A stretch of 64,000 nt of DNA, taken from contig NZ_OX366349.1 in the NCBI RefSeq assembly GCF_947250775.1, positions 186,001 to 250,000 of the forward strand, given 5' to 3'. A program made the translations under genes and the position numbers. Under the pieces are notes generated by a model. It was not told the DNA's origin and did not search any database. It worked only from the letters and a program-made list of their open reading frames with translations. The stretch is from Wolbachia endosymbiont (group A) of Rhinocyllus conicus (GTDB lineage: Bacteria > Pseudomonadota > Alphaproteobacteria > Rickettsiales > Anaplasmataceae). The first letter of the stretch is position 1; each line of letters starts with the position of its first letter. Shown in pieces: positions 1-8,968 of the stretch.

Positions 1-2
1 AA

Positions 3-431
3 CCCATAGAAGAAGCTTTTTCATGGATAGGTGAAAGTATATTTGGAAAAGTATTGGGAAATAGCCCACTGAAAGAGTTTGAAAAAAGAAAAACTGAAGT
101 AAAAGCAGTGCACACTCCCCTAAAAAGTAATATTCTCAACAGTGGAAATCCTGTGCTAGGTAACAGTATAATTAAAGAATTTTCAAAGAGAAATAAAAAT
201 AGCTTCAGAGTCAAAAGCCTTATTGAGGAGACAGAGAGCGATAAGATATTTGCAAGGAGTAAGTTTGAAAATAAAGAACAAAATAAAACTCAGAACATCA
301 CTAATAATTACACTATCAGCATTAAAGCAGAACCTAACCAAGATGTTCGTAGTCTTGCAGATGAAGTAATAAAAAGGATAAGAGAAAAGTCACGTGATGT
401 TTTATTTGATACGGTAGAGACATTTTATTGA
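3..431 (+). CDS. phage tail tape-measure protein, C-terminal part (cut by window edge)
   Basis: The reading frame is open from base 3, so only the last ~142 codons of a longer gene are visible. The residues are polar and lysine-rich, with no domain I can name directly. The assignment rests on position: it ends by overlapping a gpU-like gene that is followed by gpX and gpD, the order of P2-type tails and of phage WO, where the gene before gpU is the tape measure that sets tail length. A TTG at 54 could pose as a start, but the upstream codons continue as sensible coding sequence. Family assignment is an inference from gene order. Confidence 0.6.
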   Translation, partial: PIEEAFSWIGESIFGKVLGNSPLKEFEKRKTEVKAVHTPLKSNILNSGNPVLGNSIIKEFSKRNKNSFRVKSLIEETESDKIFARSKFENKEQNKTQNITNNYTISIKAEPNQDVRSLADEVIKRIREKSRDVLFDTVETFY

Positions 432-778
432 TGCTATCTCTTGGTCCGTATAAGTTTGCTTCCACAAGTTTAAAGTATAGCAGAGAAAATCGTTGGAGCA
501 CGATTGAGTGTATTGAAAATATGCCACTATTACAAAATATCGGTCAAGGTGTAGAAAATATAGATTTAGAAGGAATGATTTATCTGCATAATCTCAACGT
601 GCTAAATCAATTAAAGAGTGTGAAAGAAACTGAAAAACCACATATTTTAGTAGATAGTTTAGGTAATATTTTAGGACAATTCGTAATTACTAGGTTAGAA
701 GAAAAGCAGATGTATTTTTTACCTAATGGACTACCAAGAAAAGTTGAATTTAGTTTGAGTTTAAAAAGCTATAGATGA
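431..778 (+). CDS. phage tail protein gpU
   Basis: A 115-aa protein matching the P2 GpU tail-completion family in size and pattern: MLSLGPYKF at the start, a WSTIE segment, and an LGQFVITRLEE stretch before a beta-rich end. GpU terminates the tail tube at the head-proximal end. The ATG at 431 overlaps the TGA of the tape-measure gene by one base, and its own stop overlaps the next ATG, so these genes are translationally coupled. A TTG three bases earlier is a poorer start. Confidence 0.82.
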   Translation: MLSLGPYKFASTSLKYSRENRWSTIECIENMPLLQNIGQGVENIDLEGMIYLHNLNVLNQLKSVKETEKPHILVDSLGNILGQFVITRLEEKQMYFLPNGLPRKVEFSLSLKSYR

Positions 779-984
779 CTATATACTATGTGAGTAAAGA
801 AAATGAGATGTTAGATCTGATTTGCTGGAAACATTACGGATTTACTGATGGAGTAGTGGAATTAGTACTAGCAGAGAACTTGGGTTTGGCAGAATATGGA
901 AGCTTTTTGCCCGCAGGATTAAAGATAAAGCTTCCTACCATTAAGAAAATAGTACAAAAGTCAAAATTAAAGGTCTGGGAATAA
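775..984 (+). CDS. phage tail protein gpX (LysM-like)
   Basis: A 69-aa protein of the GpX tail family. It reads as one LysM-like fold: an N-terminal YYVSKENEMLDLICWKHYG segment, then LAEYGSFLPAGLKIKLP, the usual 'position-in-chain' end of a LysM motif. GpX is a small tail-assembly protein between gpU and gpD in P2-like phages, and that order is kept here. The ATG overlaps the gpU stop by four bases. Length is normal for the family. Confidence 0.82.
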   Translation: MTIYYVSKENEMLDLICWKHYGFTDGVVELVLAENLGLAEYGSFLPAGLKIKLPTIKKIVQKSKLKVWE

Positions 985-1929
985 ATGCAGCCAGATTTTA
1001 TAATAGATAAATGTGAATCAATTAAAGATAGAGTTATATCATTGCACCTTACAGATGAATCAGGAATAATAGATGATGTAGTTGAAGTGTGTGTTGATTA
1101 CAGGGATGAAGGCATAGATATTCCGAATGAATTGAACATAGCACTAGGTTATAAGGAAATTGGAATCTTTCCAATGGGTATATATACAGTCAACGAAGTG
1201 ACTATACAGGGTCCACCTAAGACTCTACTAATCAAAGCTCATGCAACAAATTTAAGAATATCTTTGAAGGCAAAAGTATCAAAAGAATGGCGCAAAATTA
1301 CCATAGAAAACTTAGTAAAAGAAATAGCCCAAAAACATGGATATGGATACAAAGTCGCTGAGGAATTTAAGAATGTATTGATACCCCATATTAATCAGGC
1401 AGATGAAAGTGATATAAGTCTGTTAACAAAGATCGCAACAGAGCGTGAAGCAATGGCAAAATTAGCTGGTGGGTATATATTGTTTATTTCAAAGAATATG
1501 GCAAAATCAGCCACAGGAAAAGCTTTAGGAACAACGACTATTAGACCTCAAGATACAATTAACTGGAAAGTGCATTTTACCGTACGTGATAAGTATAATT
1601 CAGTAGTGGCAAAATGGCATAGCTATGAAAAGGGTGAAACTATTAAAGAAACAGTTGGTAGCGGCGAGCCAAGTTATATTATGTTAGAAATGTACTCAAA
1701 TGCAGAATCAGCACTAAGTGCAGCAAATGCTAAGTTAAAACAACTAAAGCGAAATAATGCAGTATTGGATATCACTATACCTGGTAATCCAGAGTTATTT
1801 GCAGAAGCTAAACTTAATCTTATAGCTTTTAATCAAGCGGTAGATGGTGAATGGATAGTTAACAGAGCGGAGCATACTTTAAATAGCTCAGGTTACCTTA
1901 CTATGTTGTCAGCATCTTTGAGTAAGTAA
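985..1929 (+). CDS. phage late control protein gpD (tail hub)
   Basis: A 314-aa protein of the GpD/late-control D family, which in P2-like and WO phages is the baseplate hub-type protein at the end of the tail operon. It has a beta-rich N-terminus, a central IENLVKEIAQKHGYGYKV segment typical of the family, and a C-terminal GEWIVNRAEHTLNSSGY motif. It starts directly after the gpX TAA with no gap. Length is full and no frameshift is seen. It is the last recognisable structural gene of this tail module. Confidence 0.85.
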   Translation: MQPDFIIDKCESIKDRVISLHLTDESGIIDDVVEVCVDYRDEGIDIPNELNIALGYKEIGIFPMGIYTVNEVTIQGPPKTLLIKAHATNLRISLKAKVSKEWRKITIENLVKEIAQKHGYGYKVAEEFKNVLIPHINQADESDISLLTKIATEREAMAKLAGGYILFISKNMAKSATGKALGTTTIRPQDTINWKVHFTVRDKYNSVVAKWHSYEKGETIKETVGSGEPSYIMLEMYSNAESALSAANAKLKQLKRNNAVLDITIPGNPELFAEAKLNLIAFNQAVDGEWIVNRAEHTLNSSGYLTMLSASLSK

Positions 1930-1972
1930 TGTTAATAAAAAATGAGTAAATGATCTATTTAATATTAAAAAG

Positions 1973-2515
1973 ATGTTGAATATGGATAAATTGGGTCAAG
2001 ATACAAAAAACAAGCTGCATTTTTGGTGGCTTATAACAGTAATAGTATGTATTATTGCTACCTATTCCTACATGAAGGCAAGAGCTGCAGATAATTATAA
2101 AACGATGTTACGCATTGCTTCTCAAAATTGTAACTTAGAGACTGTAAAATTCTTAGTAGAAAATCTATTAGATATTAATGTGCAGATCCCTAAATTAACA
2201 GCACTACATTATGCTGCAGAAGAGGGATGTGCAGAGGTTGTAAAATTCCTAGTAGAAAAAGGAGTTGATATAAATGCTACGAAATATGAAAGATGGACAC
2301 CTTTACATGCAGCTACATATGAAGGCAAATTGGAGATAATTAGATTTTTATTAGACAAAGGTTCAGACCCTACCATTAGAGACACAGATGGAAAAAATCC
2401 AAGAGATGTAGCTGTATTAAGGTCAAGGCACAATAAAGATAAACCTTACAAGGAAATCATAAAGCTACTTGCTAAAGCAGAAGATCAATACGAATCAACA
2501 AAAAGTAATCACTAA
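1973..2515 (+). CDS. membrane-anchored ankyrin-repeat protein (WO tail-linked)
   Basis: A 180-aa protein with a hydrophobic segment at about residues 17-36 (FWWLITVIVCIIATYSYM), then about three to four ankyrin repeats. Clear repeat signatures are TALHYAAEEGCAEVVKFLVEKG and TPLHAATYEGKLEIIRFLLDKG, shown here as two separate units. Ankyrin repeats mediate protein-protein contact and in Wolbachia are often candidate host-facing proteins. Phage WO modules commonly carry an ankyrin gene between gpD and patatin, as here. The single membrane segment suggests anchoring or secretion; the partner is unknown. Confidence 0.8.
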   Translation: MLNMDKLGQDTKNKLHFWWLITVIVCIIATYSYMKARAADNYKTMLRIASQNCNLETVKFLVENLLDINVQIPKLTALHYAAEEGCAEVVKFLVEKGVDINATKYERWTPLHAATYEGKLEIIRFLLDKGSDPTIRDTDGKNPRDVAVLRSRHNKDKPYKEIIKLLAKAEDQYESTKSNH

Positions 2516-2582
2516 AGCTGTAAGTTTTCTATAATCTGCATATAAATTTCCAAAACTATCCATAACAAGTTAATATTTTCAC

Positions 2583-2804
2583 ATGAAAAAGCAAAAAATC
2601 CCAATAGCGGTAATAATAACAATAGTTGTACAGACTGTAGGGTTAATCTGGTGGTTGGCAAAACTCGACCTACGTGTACATATCCATGATAAATTTGTAG
2701 AAAAAAACCAAGAACTAATCGAAATAGTCTATCGACTTGAAGAGAGAGTGAAAAATCTCACTGAAGAAGTCAACGAACTTGAAGCTATTCACAAACACAA
2801 ATAA
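2583..2804 (+). CDS. small membrane/coiled-coil phage protein, unknown function
   Basis: A 73-aa protein with one N-terminal transmembrane helix (about residues 6-27), then a charged amphipathic region that looks like a coiled coil (VEKNQELIEIVYRLEERV and onward). It lies between the tail-linked ankyrin gene and patatin. Size and topology would suit a small lysis-associated or membrane-scaffold protein, but there is no diagnostic motif and I do not recognise the family. It is probably real because it fills the gap in frame on the operon strand and ends 8 bases before the next start. Confidence 0.55.
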   Translation: MKKQKIPIAVIITIVVQTVGLIWWLAKLDLRVHIHDKFVEKNQELIEIVYRLEERVKNLTEEVNELEAIHKHK

Positions 2805-2812
2805 ATTTTACA

Positions 2813-3664
2813 GTGACAAAGTACATTTTATCTGTAGATGGAGGTGGCATTAGAGGGATAATACCTGCCATTATTCTAGCAGAAATTGAATCTAGGACAA
2901 AAAAGCCAATTTCCCAGATTTTTGATTTAATGGCAGGAACCTCAACCGGTGGGATTATTGTTGCTGGACTTTGTAAAAGCAATAAACTTCAATACTCTGC
3001 CAATGATTTGGTTGAACTTTACCAAGAGTATGGAGCATATATCTTTCAATCATCATTTTGGAGAAAATCAATTGCTTCTTGGCTGAGTGGTTCTCAGTAC
3101 TCATATAGAAATATGGAATTTATTCTCAACAAATACTTTGGTGAAAGTACTATGGCCGATGTTGCGAGTAATCTACTACTCACCAGTTATGACATTCACA
3201 ATAGTTGTGAATTTTTCTTCAAAAGTTGGAAAGAAAAAAACATTAAGTTGAAAGATGCACTCAGAGCTACAACAGCTGCTCCAACGTACTTCACACCAAA
3301 ACGTCTGAAAATTAGCCAAACAGAGAGAGTATTGATAGATGGTGGAGTGTTCGCAAATAATCCAGCGGCTTGTGCATATGCAAGTGGTAAGAGGTTATTT
3401 CCAAATGATGAGATTATACTGCTATCAATAGGCACTGGTGGAACAGATAGAAGTATAAAGTATGCTAACTCAAGGAAATTTGGCAAAATAGGGTGGATCA
3501 AGCCACTACTGAATGTGATGTTTGCCTCTGGATTGGATTGCGTTGATTATCAACTAGAACAAGTAATAGACGATAAATATATAAGGGGTAATCTCTCTTA
3601 TTTTTTCTCCTCCCTCATACCTTATAGACCATGCTTCCTTTGCTCCACTTGCCTTAGACGATAA
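2813..3664 (+). pseudogene. patatin-like phospholipase, C-terminus replaced at a rearrangement junction
   Basis: Patatin-family acyl hydrolase, starting at GTG 2813. All catalytic landmarks remain: the oxyanion box DGGGIRGIIPA, the nucleophile elbow GTSTGG (Ser), and the catalytic Asp in DGGVFANNP. From about base 3580 the encoded sequence stops resembling a patatin and is simply the antisense of a mutL fragment, so the final ~25 residues are junk and the native C-terminal tail is lost. The core could still fold, so an active truncated enzyme is possible. In WO phages a patatin gene sits at this end of the tail module; roles in lysis or membrane attack have been proposed, not shown here. Confidence 0.8.
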
Positions 3665-3988
3665 TTTCATTCTGCTTACTGCTGCAATTGAAGGTAAAGC
3701 TTCTCCCCTAAACCCAAGGTGCTTGATTTCTATTAACTCACTATCGCTTAATTTTGAAGTGGCATGCCTCATAAATGCTAGTTCTAACTCGTCCTTTTCT
3801 ATTCCATTTCCATCATCTGTCACAGTTATAAGGTTACGTCCACCACTTTCTATTTTGATCTCTATCTCTGAACTTCCAGCATCTATTGCATTTTCTACTA
3901 ATTCCTTTACTACACTCGCTGGCCTTTCTATTACCTCTCCCGCTGCTATACGATTTATAGTTTTTGTGTCTAAAAGAATTATTGCCAT
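3554..3988 (-). pseudogene. mutL: mutL fragment, N-terminal ATPase part only
   Basis: The N-terminal ~133 residues of DNA mismatch-repair protein MutL (GHKL ATPase). Motifs seen: IAAGEVIERPASVVKELVEN with the Mg-binding Glu/Asn, DDGNGI, and GFRGEALPSI. Normal MutL exceeds 550 aa. This copy stops being MutL-like after EKIREITP, where it meets the patatin gene. The transducer and C-terminal dimerisation domains are absent, so it cannot work as a complete mismatch-repair protein. Whether a full copy exists elsewhere cannot be seen from this window. Confidence 0.88.
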
Positions 3989-4098
3989 ATTTTCAACTCT
4001 CAGTCTGATCAGTTTAATATCAATTAAAATCAGATTGTCTATTAAATTCTATTCTAAGCCCTTTCATGAAGATCATTAGAATTATGTATAATTATTAA

Positions 4099-4239
4099 TG
4101 CTTTTTAAGTGGATTTCCTATTGTTCTTTCTAAGTTCCTTGGTGCACGTAACGATTATTCTTTAAAAAGAATATTGGCTACTGAGAAGAATGAAGACATC
4201 TTCATCAGAAAAAAAAGGGGCAAAAACAGAGAAAATTGA
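4099..4239 (+). pseudogene. Rpn-family (PD-(D/E)XK nuclease/transposase) remnant
   Basis: A short open stretch reads SKFLGARNDYSLKRILATEK followed by NEDIFI, matching the N-terminal signature of Rpn-type recombination-promoting nucleases (typically 'K(F/Y)LxxxNDxxFKKIFGxxxNKDIL'), a family common in Wolbachia. There is no start codon in good context, and the frame ends at TGA after about 46 codons, so only a scrap survives. The surrounding stretch 3989-4417 holds nothing else I can recognise. Confidence 0.45.
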
Positions 4240-4417
4240 TGTAACTACTTAAGGAAGGTGTCTCTATTGCAGATGAGACACCTAATCTATCCATGATCAA
4301 ATAAAAAAGTTATAAGCATACAGGTTGGATTACAGTATCTTTTTTAAGAAGAAGATTTATCTTGCTTAAAAACTTGTAGATACTATATTTTACACAAATT
4401 CTTCATGCGAGGCCTTT

Positions 4418-7019
4418 ATGTTTACTAATAGAATATCTAATAATCTGGATCAGCTGCAATTTTTTGTAGAGTTTTTAAATGAAAATTATGAAATTCAGAA
4501 ACATCTTAGTCTTACACCACTACATTTAGCAGCAGGAAATGGTCAGTTGGATTTAGTCAACACTTTAATTAGGAGAGGGTTTAGATATTAACTCAGAGAT
4601 TAAGTACGATGCCTTTACGCCACTGTATTTTTCAATTGCAAAAAATCGCTTAGAGATGGTTAACTTTCTTATTGCTCATGGAGCAGATGTAAACCATAAG
4701 ACCATTCTAGGCTTTACACCTTTAAGTTTTGCATCCCAGCAAGGATATTTAGATATAGTCAACACCTTGATTGCAAATGGAGCAGATCTTAGTACTAAAA
4801 CAGATAAACTTAATACACCTTTACACCTAGCAGCAGAGAATGGTCATCTAGATATAGTAAATGTTTTTATTGAAAAGGGATTAGATGTTAATGCTGTAAA
4901 TAATGATCGAGCAAGACCTTTGCATTCTGCAGTACAAAATGGTAACCTCGAAGTAGTTAAAGCTCTTATTTCACAAGGGTCTAATATTAACGCTGGATCT
5001 TCAGGCATAGGTAATCATAAAGTTGATGCAAACATTACACCCTTACATCTGGGAACACAAACTGGTAGGTTAGATATAGTTAAAGTTCTGCTTGAAGCGG
5101 GAGCAAACGTTAATGCAAAAACAGATGATAAGATTACACCTCTACATTTAGCGTCTCAAAATGGCTTTTTAGAGTTAGTAGACATTTTACTAAAAGCAAA
5201 ATCTAATGTTAATGCTAAGGATTATGAGAATCTTACACCTCTACATTTAGCAGCAGAACGTAATCACTTTGGAGTAGTTAAGTCTCTTCTTCTCGTAAGG
5301 GGAATTGATGTTAATACTAAGGACCACGATAATTCCACAGCTTTACATATAGGATCTCAGAATGGTCACTTAGAAGTAGTGAAGCTACTAATAGAGAAAA
5401 AAGCCAATGTTAATGCTAAAAAAAACGAAGGTTTTACACCTTTGCATCTAGCAATTCAGCAAAGTCATTTCGAGGTGAGTGATTTTTTAATTAAAAATGG
5501 AGCAAACATTAACACCGTGGATGATCAGAATTGGACTCCTTTACATAATGCAGCATATAATGGTTTTTCTTTAAAAATAGTAGAGAGCTTAATTGCAAAA
5601 GGAGCAAATATAAATGCAAAGATGGATGATGGTAGAAGAGCTCTACATTTGGCAGCAGAACATAATCACTTGGAAATAATGAATTTCTTGATTGAAAATG
5701 GAGCAGATATTAATGCTCTAGATAACAGAAGTTGGACTCCTCTACATTGTGCAGCATATGATGGTAGTTTAGAAGTTGCTAAATCTTTGCTTGATAAAGG
5801 AGCAGACATTAATGCTAAAACAGTTAAAAGTACTACACCTCTACACTTTGCAGTAGACCATGATCATTTAGAGGTGGTTGAATTGCTCTTAGAAAAGGAA
5901 GCAGATATTAATGCTTTAGATCACACAAATTGGACTCCTTTACATTTTGCAGCAGAAAAAGGTTATGATCAGATAGCAACCGTTCTATTGAAACATGGTG
6001 CTGATGTAAATGTAAAAGAAAATCAAAATAAAGGCACAGCCCTACATCTTGCAGCTCAATATGGTCATTCTAAGGTAGTTAAAACTCTTATTATAAATGG
6101 AGCGGATGTTAATGCAAAAATGGATAAAAATGCTACGCCTTTACACTTAGGGGCACAAATTGGTAATTTAGGTATAGTTAGGTCTCTACTTATGAGCGGA
6201 GCATACTTTAATGCTAGAGCTGAAGGAGGTAGATATGTTTTACCATTACACTTTGCGGAAAGAAGAGGAAACCCAGAAGTTATAAAATTACTAAAATTGA
6301 CTGAGAAGTTATTTAAGGCTATAGAAGATAATAATTATTTAGGAATTGAGAGTTCCATTAGAGATGGAGCAATCATTGATTCGAAAAACGTGGATGGAAG
6401 AACGCCATTACATTATGCTGTTAATAATGGGCACATAAAAGTTGTAAATATCTTGCTAGCAAATGGAGCTGACGCTACTAAAGTTACTAACAAAGGTAAT
6501 ACACCATTACACACTGCTGCTTCCAAAGGTCATAAAGAAATTATTGAAGCTTTGTTACAACGTGTAAGCCACAATAAATTGAGTGATTTTATTAATGCTA
6601 AAACAATAGTTAAAGGCACTACATCGTTGCATGTTGCTACTGAAAATAGCTTTTTCGAAGCTGTAAAATCTTTGTTGAAACATGGTGCAATTTATAACAT
6701 CAAGAATAAAGAAGGTAAAGCACCACTTGATCTTTCTCGAGACCAAAATATTACTAACCTATTGAAATTAGTAGAAGAGCTGTTTGAGAATGCAAAAAAT
6801 GGTAATGTTGAAATTATCAGTAAGCTGAAAGCAATAAAACCTGATGAGCGCGTAGCTGTAACAAATGCTCGTAATGATCAAGACAAGTCATTAGTCCAGG
6901 TTGCAGTAATCAATAAACACTCAAACCTTGCAAGTAGATTATTAGAAATATTAAAAAGTCCAGATCAGAGTTTACAAGATGTCAGCGTAGAAAATAGAGT
7001 AAAGAGTTTAAAGTTATAG
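4418..7019 (+). pseudogene. large ankyrin-repeat protein gene with a 5' frameshift
   Basis: The gene appears to start at ATG 4418 (MFTNRISNNLDQLQFFVEF), with ankyrin sequence TPLHLAAGNGQLDLVNTLI. At about 4577-4582 one extra base in the run GGGTTTA shifts the frame and gives a stop at 4589. Removing one T restores RRGLDINSE and joins the rest. The downstream frame is open from ATG 4656 for 787 aa with about 20 ankyrin repeats (consensus TPLHLAA..G..E.V..L...GA.VNA), ending in a non-repeat tail. A shorter protein from 4656 could still be made, so it may be a functional N-terminally trimmed gene. Ankyrin proteins in Wolbachia are candidate host-interacting effectors. Confidence 0.8.
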
Positions 7020-7140
7020 CTCTCTTAAATGAAACTCTAATGAGGGTGCCAAGATCTAGAAAATATACAAAAATTACAGTGGGATTTACATCTTACTAAT
7101 TATGAATTAACTTACTACCTAATCAATTCCTGAGTTATGT

Positions 7141-7890
7141 ATGAGTAACATTTTGATAATATTAGCAGCAGGAAAGAGCAGTAGAATGAATTCTGAATAT
7201 TCAAAAGCGTTGCACCAAGTGGGAAATCTTACTCTTTTAGAACATGTAATTTCTAATGCAAAATTGCTGAGTCTAAAAAGCTTATCAATTGTTGTTAACA
7301 ACTCCCTTCTAAAAGATTTAGAAAAGTTTGATACCCTAAAAAGTATAATCGATCAATACAATATAAAACTAATAATTCAAGAAAATATTACAGGTACTGG
7401 CACTGCAGTTAAAATTGCTCTAGAAAATCTGGAGGAGTTATCTGATCAAGACATAGTTTTAATACAGTATGGAGACACTCCCTTTATATCTAGTGATACA
7501 GTTATGAAAATGACTGATTGTTTAAAGTATAATAATTTAGTTCTTCTTGGATTCAATAGTCAAGATGAACAATATGGAAGATTAGTAATTGATAATTACG
7601 GCAATGTTCAAAAAATCCTAAAAAATGGAGATAAAATGCTTCTTGCAAACTCTGGAATAATAGCTTCATATGCTAAAGATCTCTTTACCTTAGTAAAAGA
7701 AATAAAATTTAATAATTCGACCAATGAATATTGTCTTAATGATATAGTGCCCATTGCAGCAAACAATAACTTGAGTGTAGGTTATGTAGTTTCTGATGAA
7801 AGAGAAGCAATGGGAGTAAATAATAAGGAGGATTTGATTAAAGCCGAACACTATTTTCAAGAAAGAAGGCAGCCAACTTTTCTTTCATAA
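7141..7890 (+). CDS. sugar-nucleotidyltransferase (GlmU/NTP-transferase type)
   Basis: A 249-aa protein with the NTP-transferase N-terminal signature ILAAGKSSRMNSEYSKAL, which binds the nucleotide phosphates, then TGTGTAVK and QYGDTPFIS (metal-binding Asp), as in the uridyltransferase half of GlmU. The left-handed helix acetyltransferase half of GlmU is absent, so this is a stand-alone nucleotidyltransferase, probably making an NDP-sugar. It is the first gene of a run of sugar-modification genes, which supports a role in polysaccharide or glycolipid synthesis. The exact sugar cannot be read from sequence. Start ATG 7141. Confidence 0.8.
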   Translation: MSNILIILAAGKSSRMNSEYSKALHQVGNLTLLEHVISNAKLLSLKSLSIVVNNSLLKDLEKFDTLKSIIDQYNIKLIIQENITGTGTAVKIALENLEELSDQDIVLIQYGDTPFISSDTVMKMTDCLKYNNLVLLGFNSQDEQYGRLVIDNYGNVQKILKNGDKMLLANSGIIASYAKDLFTLVKEIKFNNSTNEYCLNDIVPIAANNNLSVGYVVSDEREAMGVNNKEDLIKAEHYFQERRQPTFLS

Positions 7891-7916
7891 CTACATTTTT
7901 TTATTACTAATTTAAG

Positions 7917-7946
7917 TTGACATTTATTTTATACTGGTTTTATAAT
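7917..7946 (+). promoter_or_regulatory. sigma70-type promoter before the epimerase gene
   Basis: TTGACA at 7917-7922 and TATAAT at 7941-7946 are both perfect consensus hexamers, with an 18-base spacer, about 70 bases upstream of the epimerase start. It would drive the polymer operon from the epimerase onward, separately from the nucleotidyltransferase. This is a pattern match only. Confidence 0.6.
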
Positions 7947-8014
7947 ACCTTTTGATTCTTACTTGTAAGATAATTGGTACGACAAATTTTCCTAGTTGTA
8001 GTGAGAGGGTATAC

Positions 8015-8968
8015 ATGGGGATATTAATAACAGGTGCTGCAGGTTTGATAGGGTCAACCTTGGTGAAAAAGTTAGAAAACCAGGGCCATGAAGTAATAAG
8101 CTGTGATATTAGGTTTCACAACAATCCACTCAGTTTTTTTTCAGAAGATATAGTACCACTACTTGCTCAGTGTACAGGAATCATTCATCTGGCTGCAATT
8201 TCTAGAGTTATACATGGTGAACTTTATCCTACACTGTGTCAAAAAATTAATGTTGATGGTACAATGCGGTTTTTAGGGTTATGTAAGTCACTTCCAAATA
8301 AACCATGGTTTATATATGCAAGTAGTAGGGAAGTCTATGGAGAGCAGAAGGAACTGCCAGTTACAGAATCTGCTAGTATCGATCCAATAAATAATTATGC
8401 AAAAGGTAAAGCATTTATTGAGGAACAAATAACAAGTTCAAAAGATTTTAATGTAGCAATATTACGCTTTTCAAATGTATACGGTGGTTTACTAGATCAT
8501 AACAGTAGAGTAATTCCTGCACTCTGTATTAATGCATTAAGAGGTGATCCAATTAAAATAGAAGGTAAAGAATGTGTTTTTGATTTTACCTATTTGGATG
8601 ATGTTATAGAGGGTATATGCTTAACTGTTAAATATTTACAAAGCGAAAAATCTTCTCTTCCTGCTATTCATCTTACTACTAATAGCCCATGTACTTTAGA
8701 AAACTTAGCAAAAACAATATTAAAAGTCACGAAAAGTGATTCTAGAATTGATTTTTATCCTCCAAGAAATTTTGATGTAACTAAGTTTCATGGTGATTTT
8801 ACTAGAGCTAAAGAGCTACTTGGTTGGTCTCCAAAACATTCATTAGAAGTAGGATTAAGTAAATTTATAAAAAGTCTACAAAACAATACACAAGAATATC
8901 CTAACAATATAGATATGGTAATATATGAAAATATTAAAAGTTATTCATGGTTACCCTCCTTATTATAG
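8015..8968 (+). CDS. NAD-dependent epimerase/dehydratase (extended SDR)
   Basis: A 317-aa sugar-nucleotide epimerase/dehydratase. The Rossmann motif GAAGLIG lies at the N-terminus. The active-site pair is NNYAKGKAFIEE (YxxxK), preceded by an ASSREVYGE serine region. Such enzymes act on NDP-sugars using bound NAD(P). The frame is open from 7952, but ATG 8015, preceded by a GAGAGGG ribosome-binding site, places the Rossmann strand right at the N-terminus as usual. Its 3' end overlaps the next gene by 44 bases, implying coupled translation. Substrate unknown. Confidence 0.85.
   Translation: MGILITGAAGLIGSTLVKKLENQGHEVISCDIRFHNNPLSFFSEDIVPLLAQCTGIIHLAAISRVIHGELYPTLCQKINVDGTMRFLGLCKSLPNKPWFIYASSREVYGEQKELPVTESASIDPINNYAKGKAFIEEQITSSKDFNVAILRFSNVYGGLLDHNSRVIPALCINALRGDPIKIEGKECVFDFTYLDDVIEGICLTVKYLQSEKSSLPAIHLTTNSPCTLENLAKTILKVTKSDSRIDFYPPRNFDVTKFHGDFTRAKELLGWSPKHSLEVGLSKFIKSLQNNTQEYPNNIDMVIYENIKSYSWLPSLL

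Noticed and set aside
2209..2433. Minus-strand frame over the small ankyrin gene
   Set aside because: Antisense shadow of the ankyrin repeats, with no start context.
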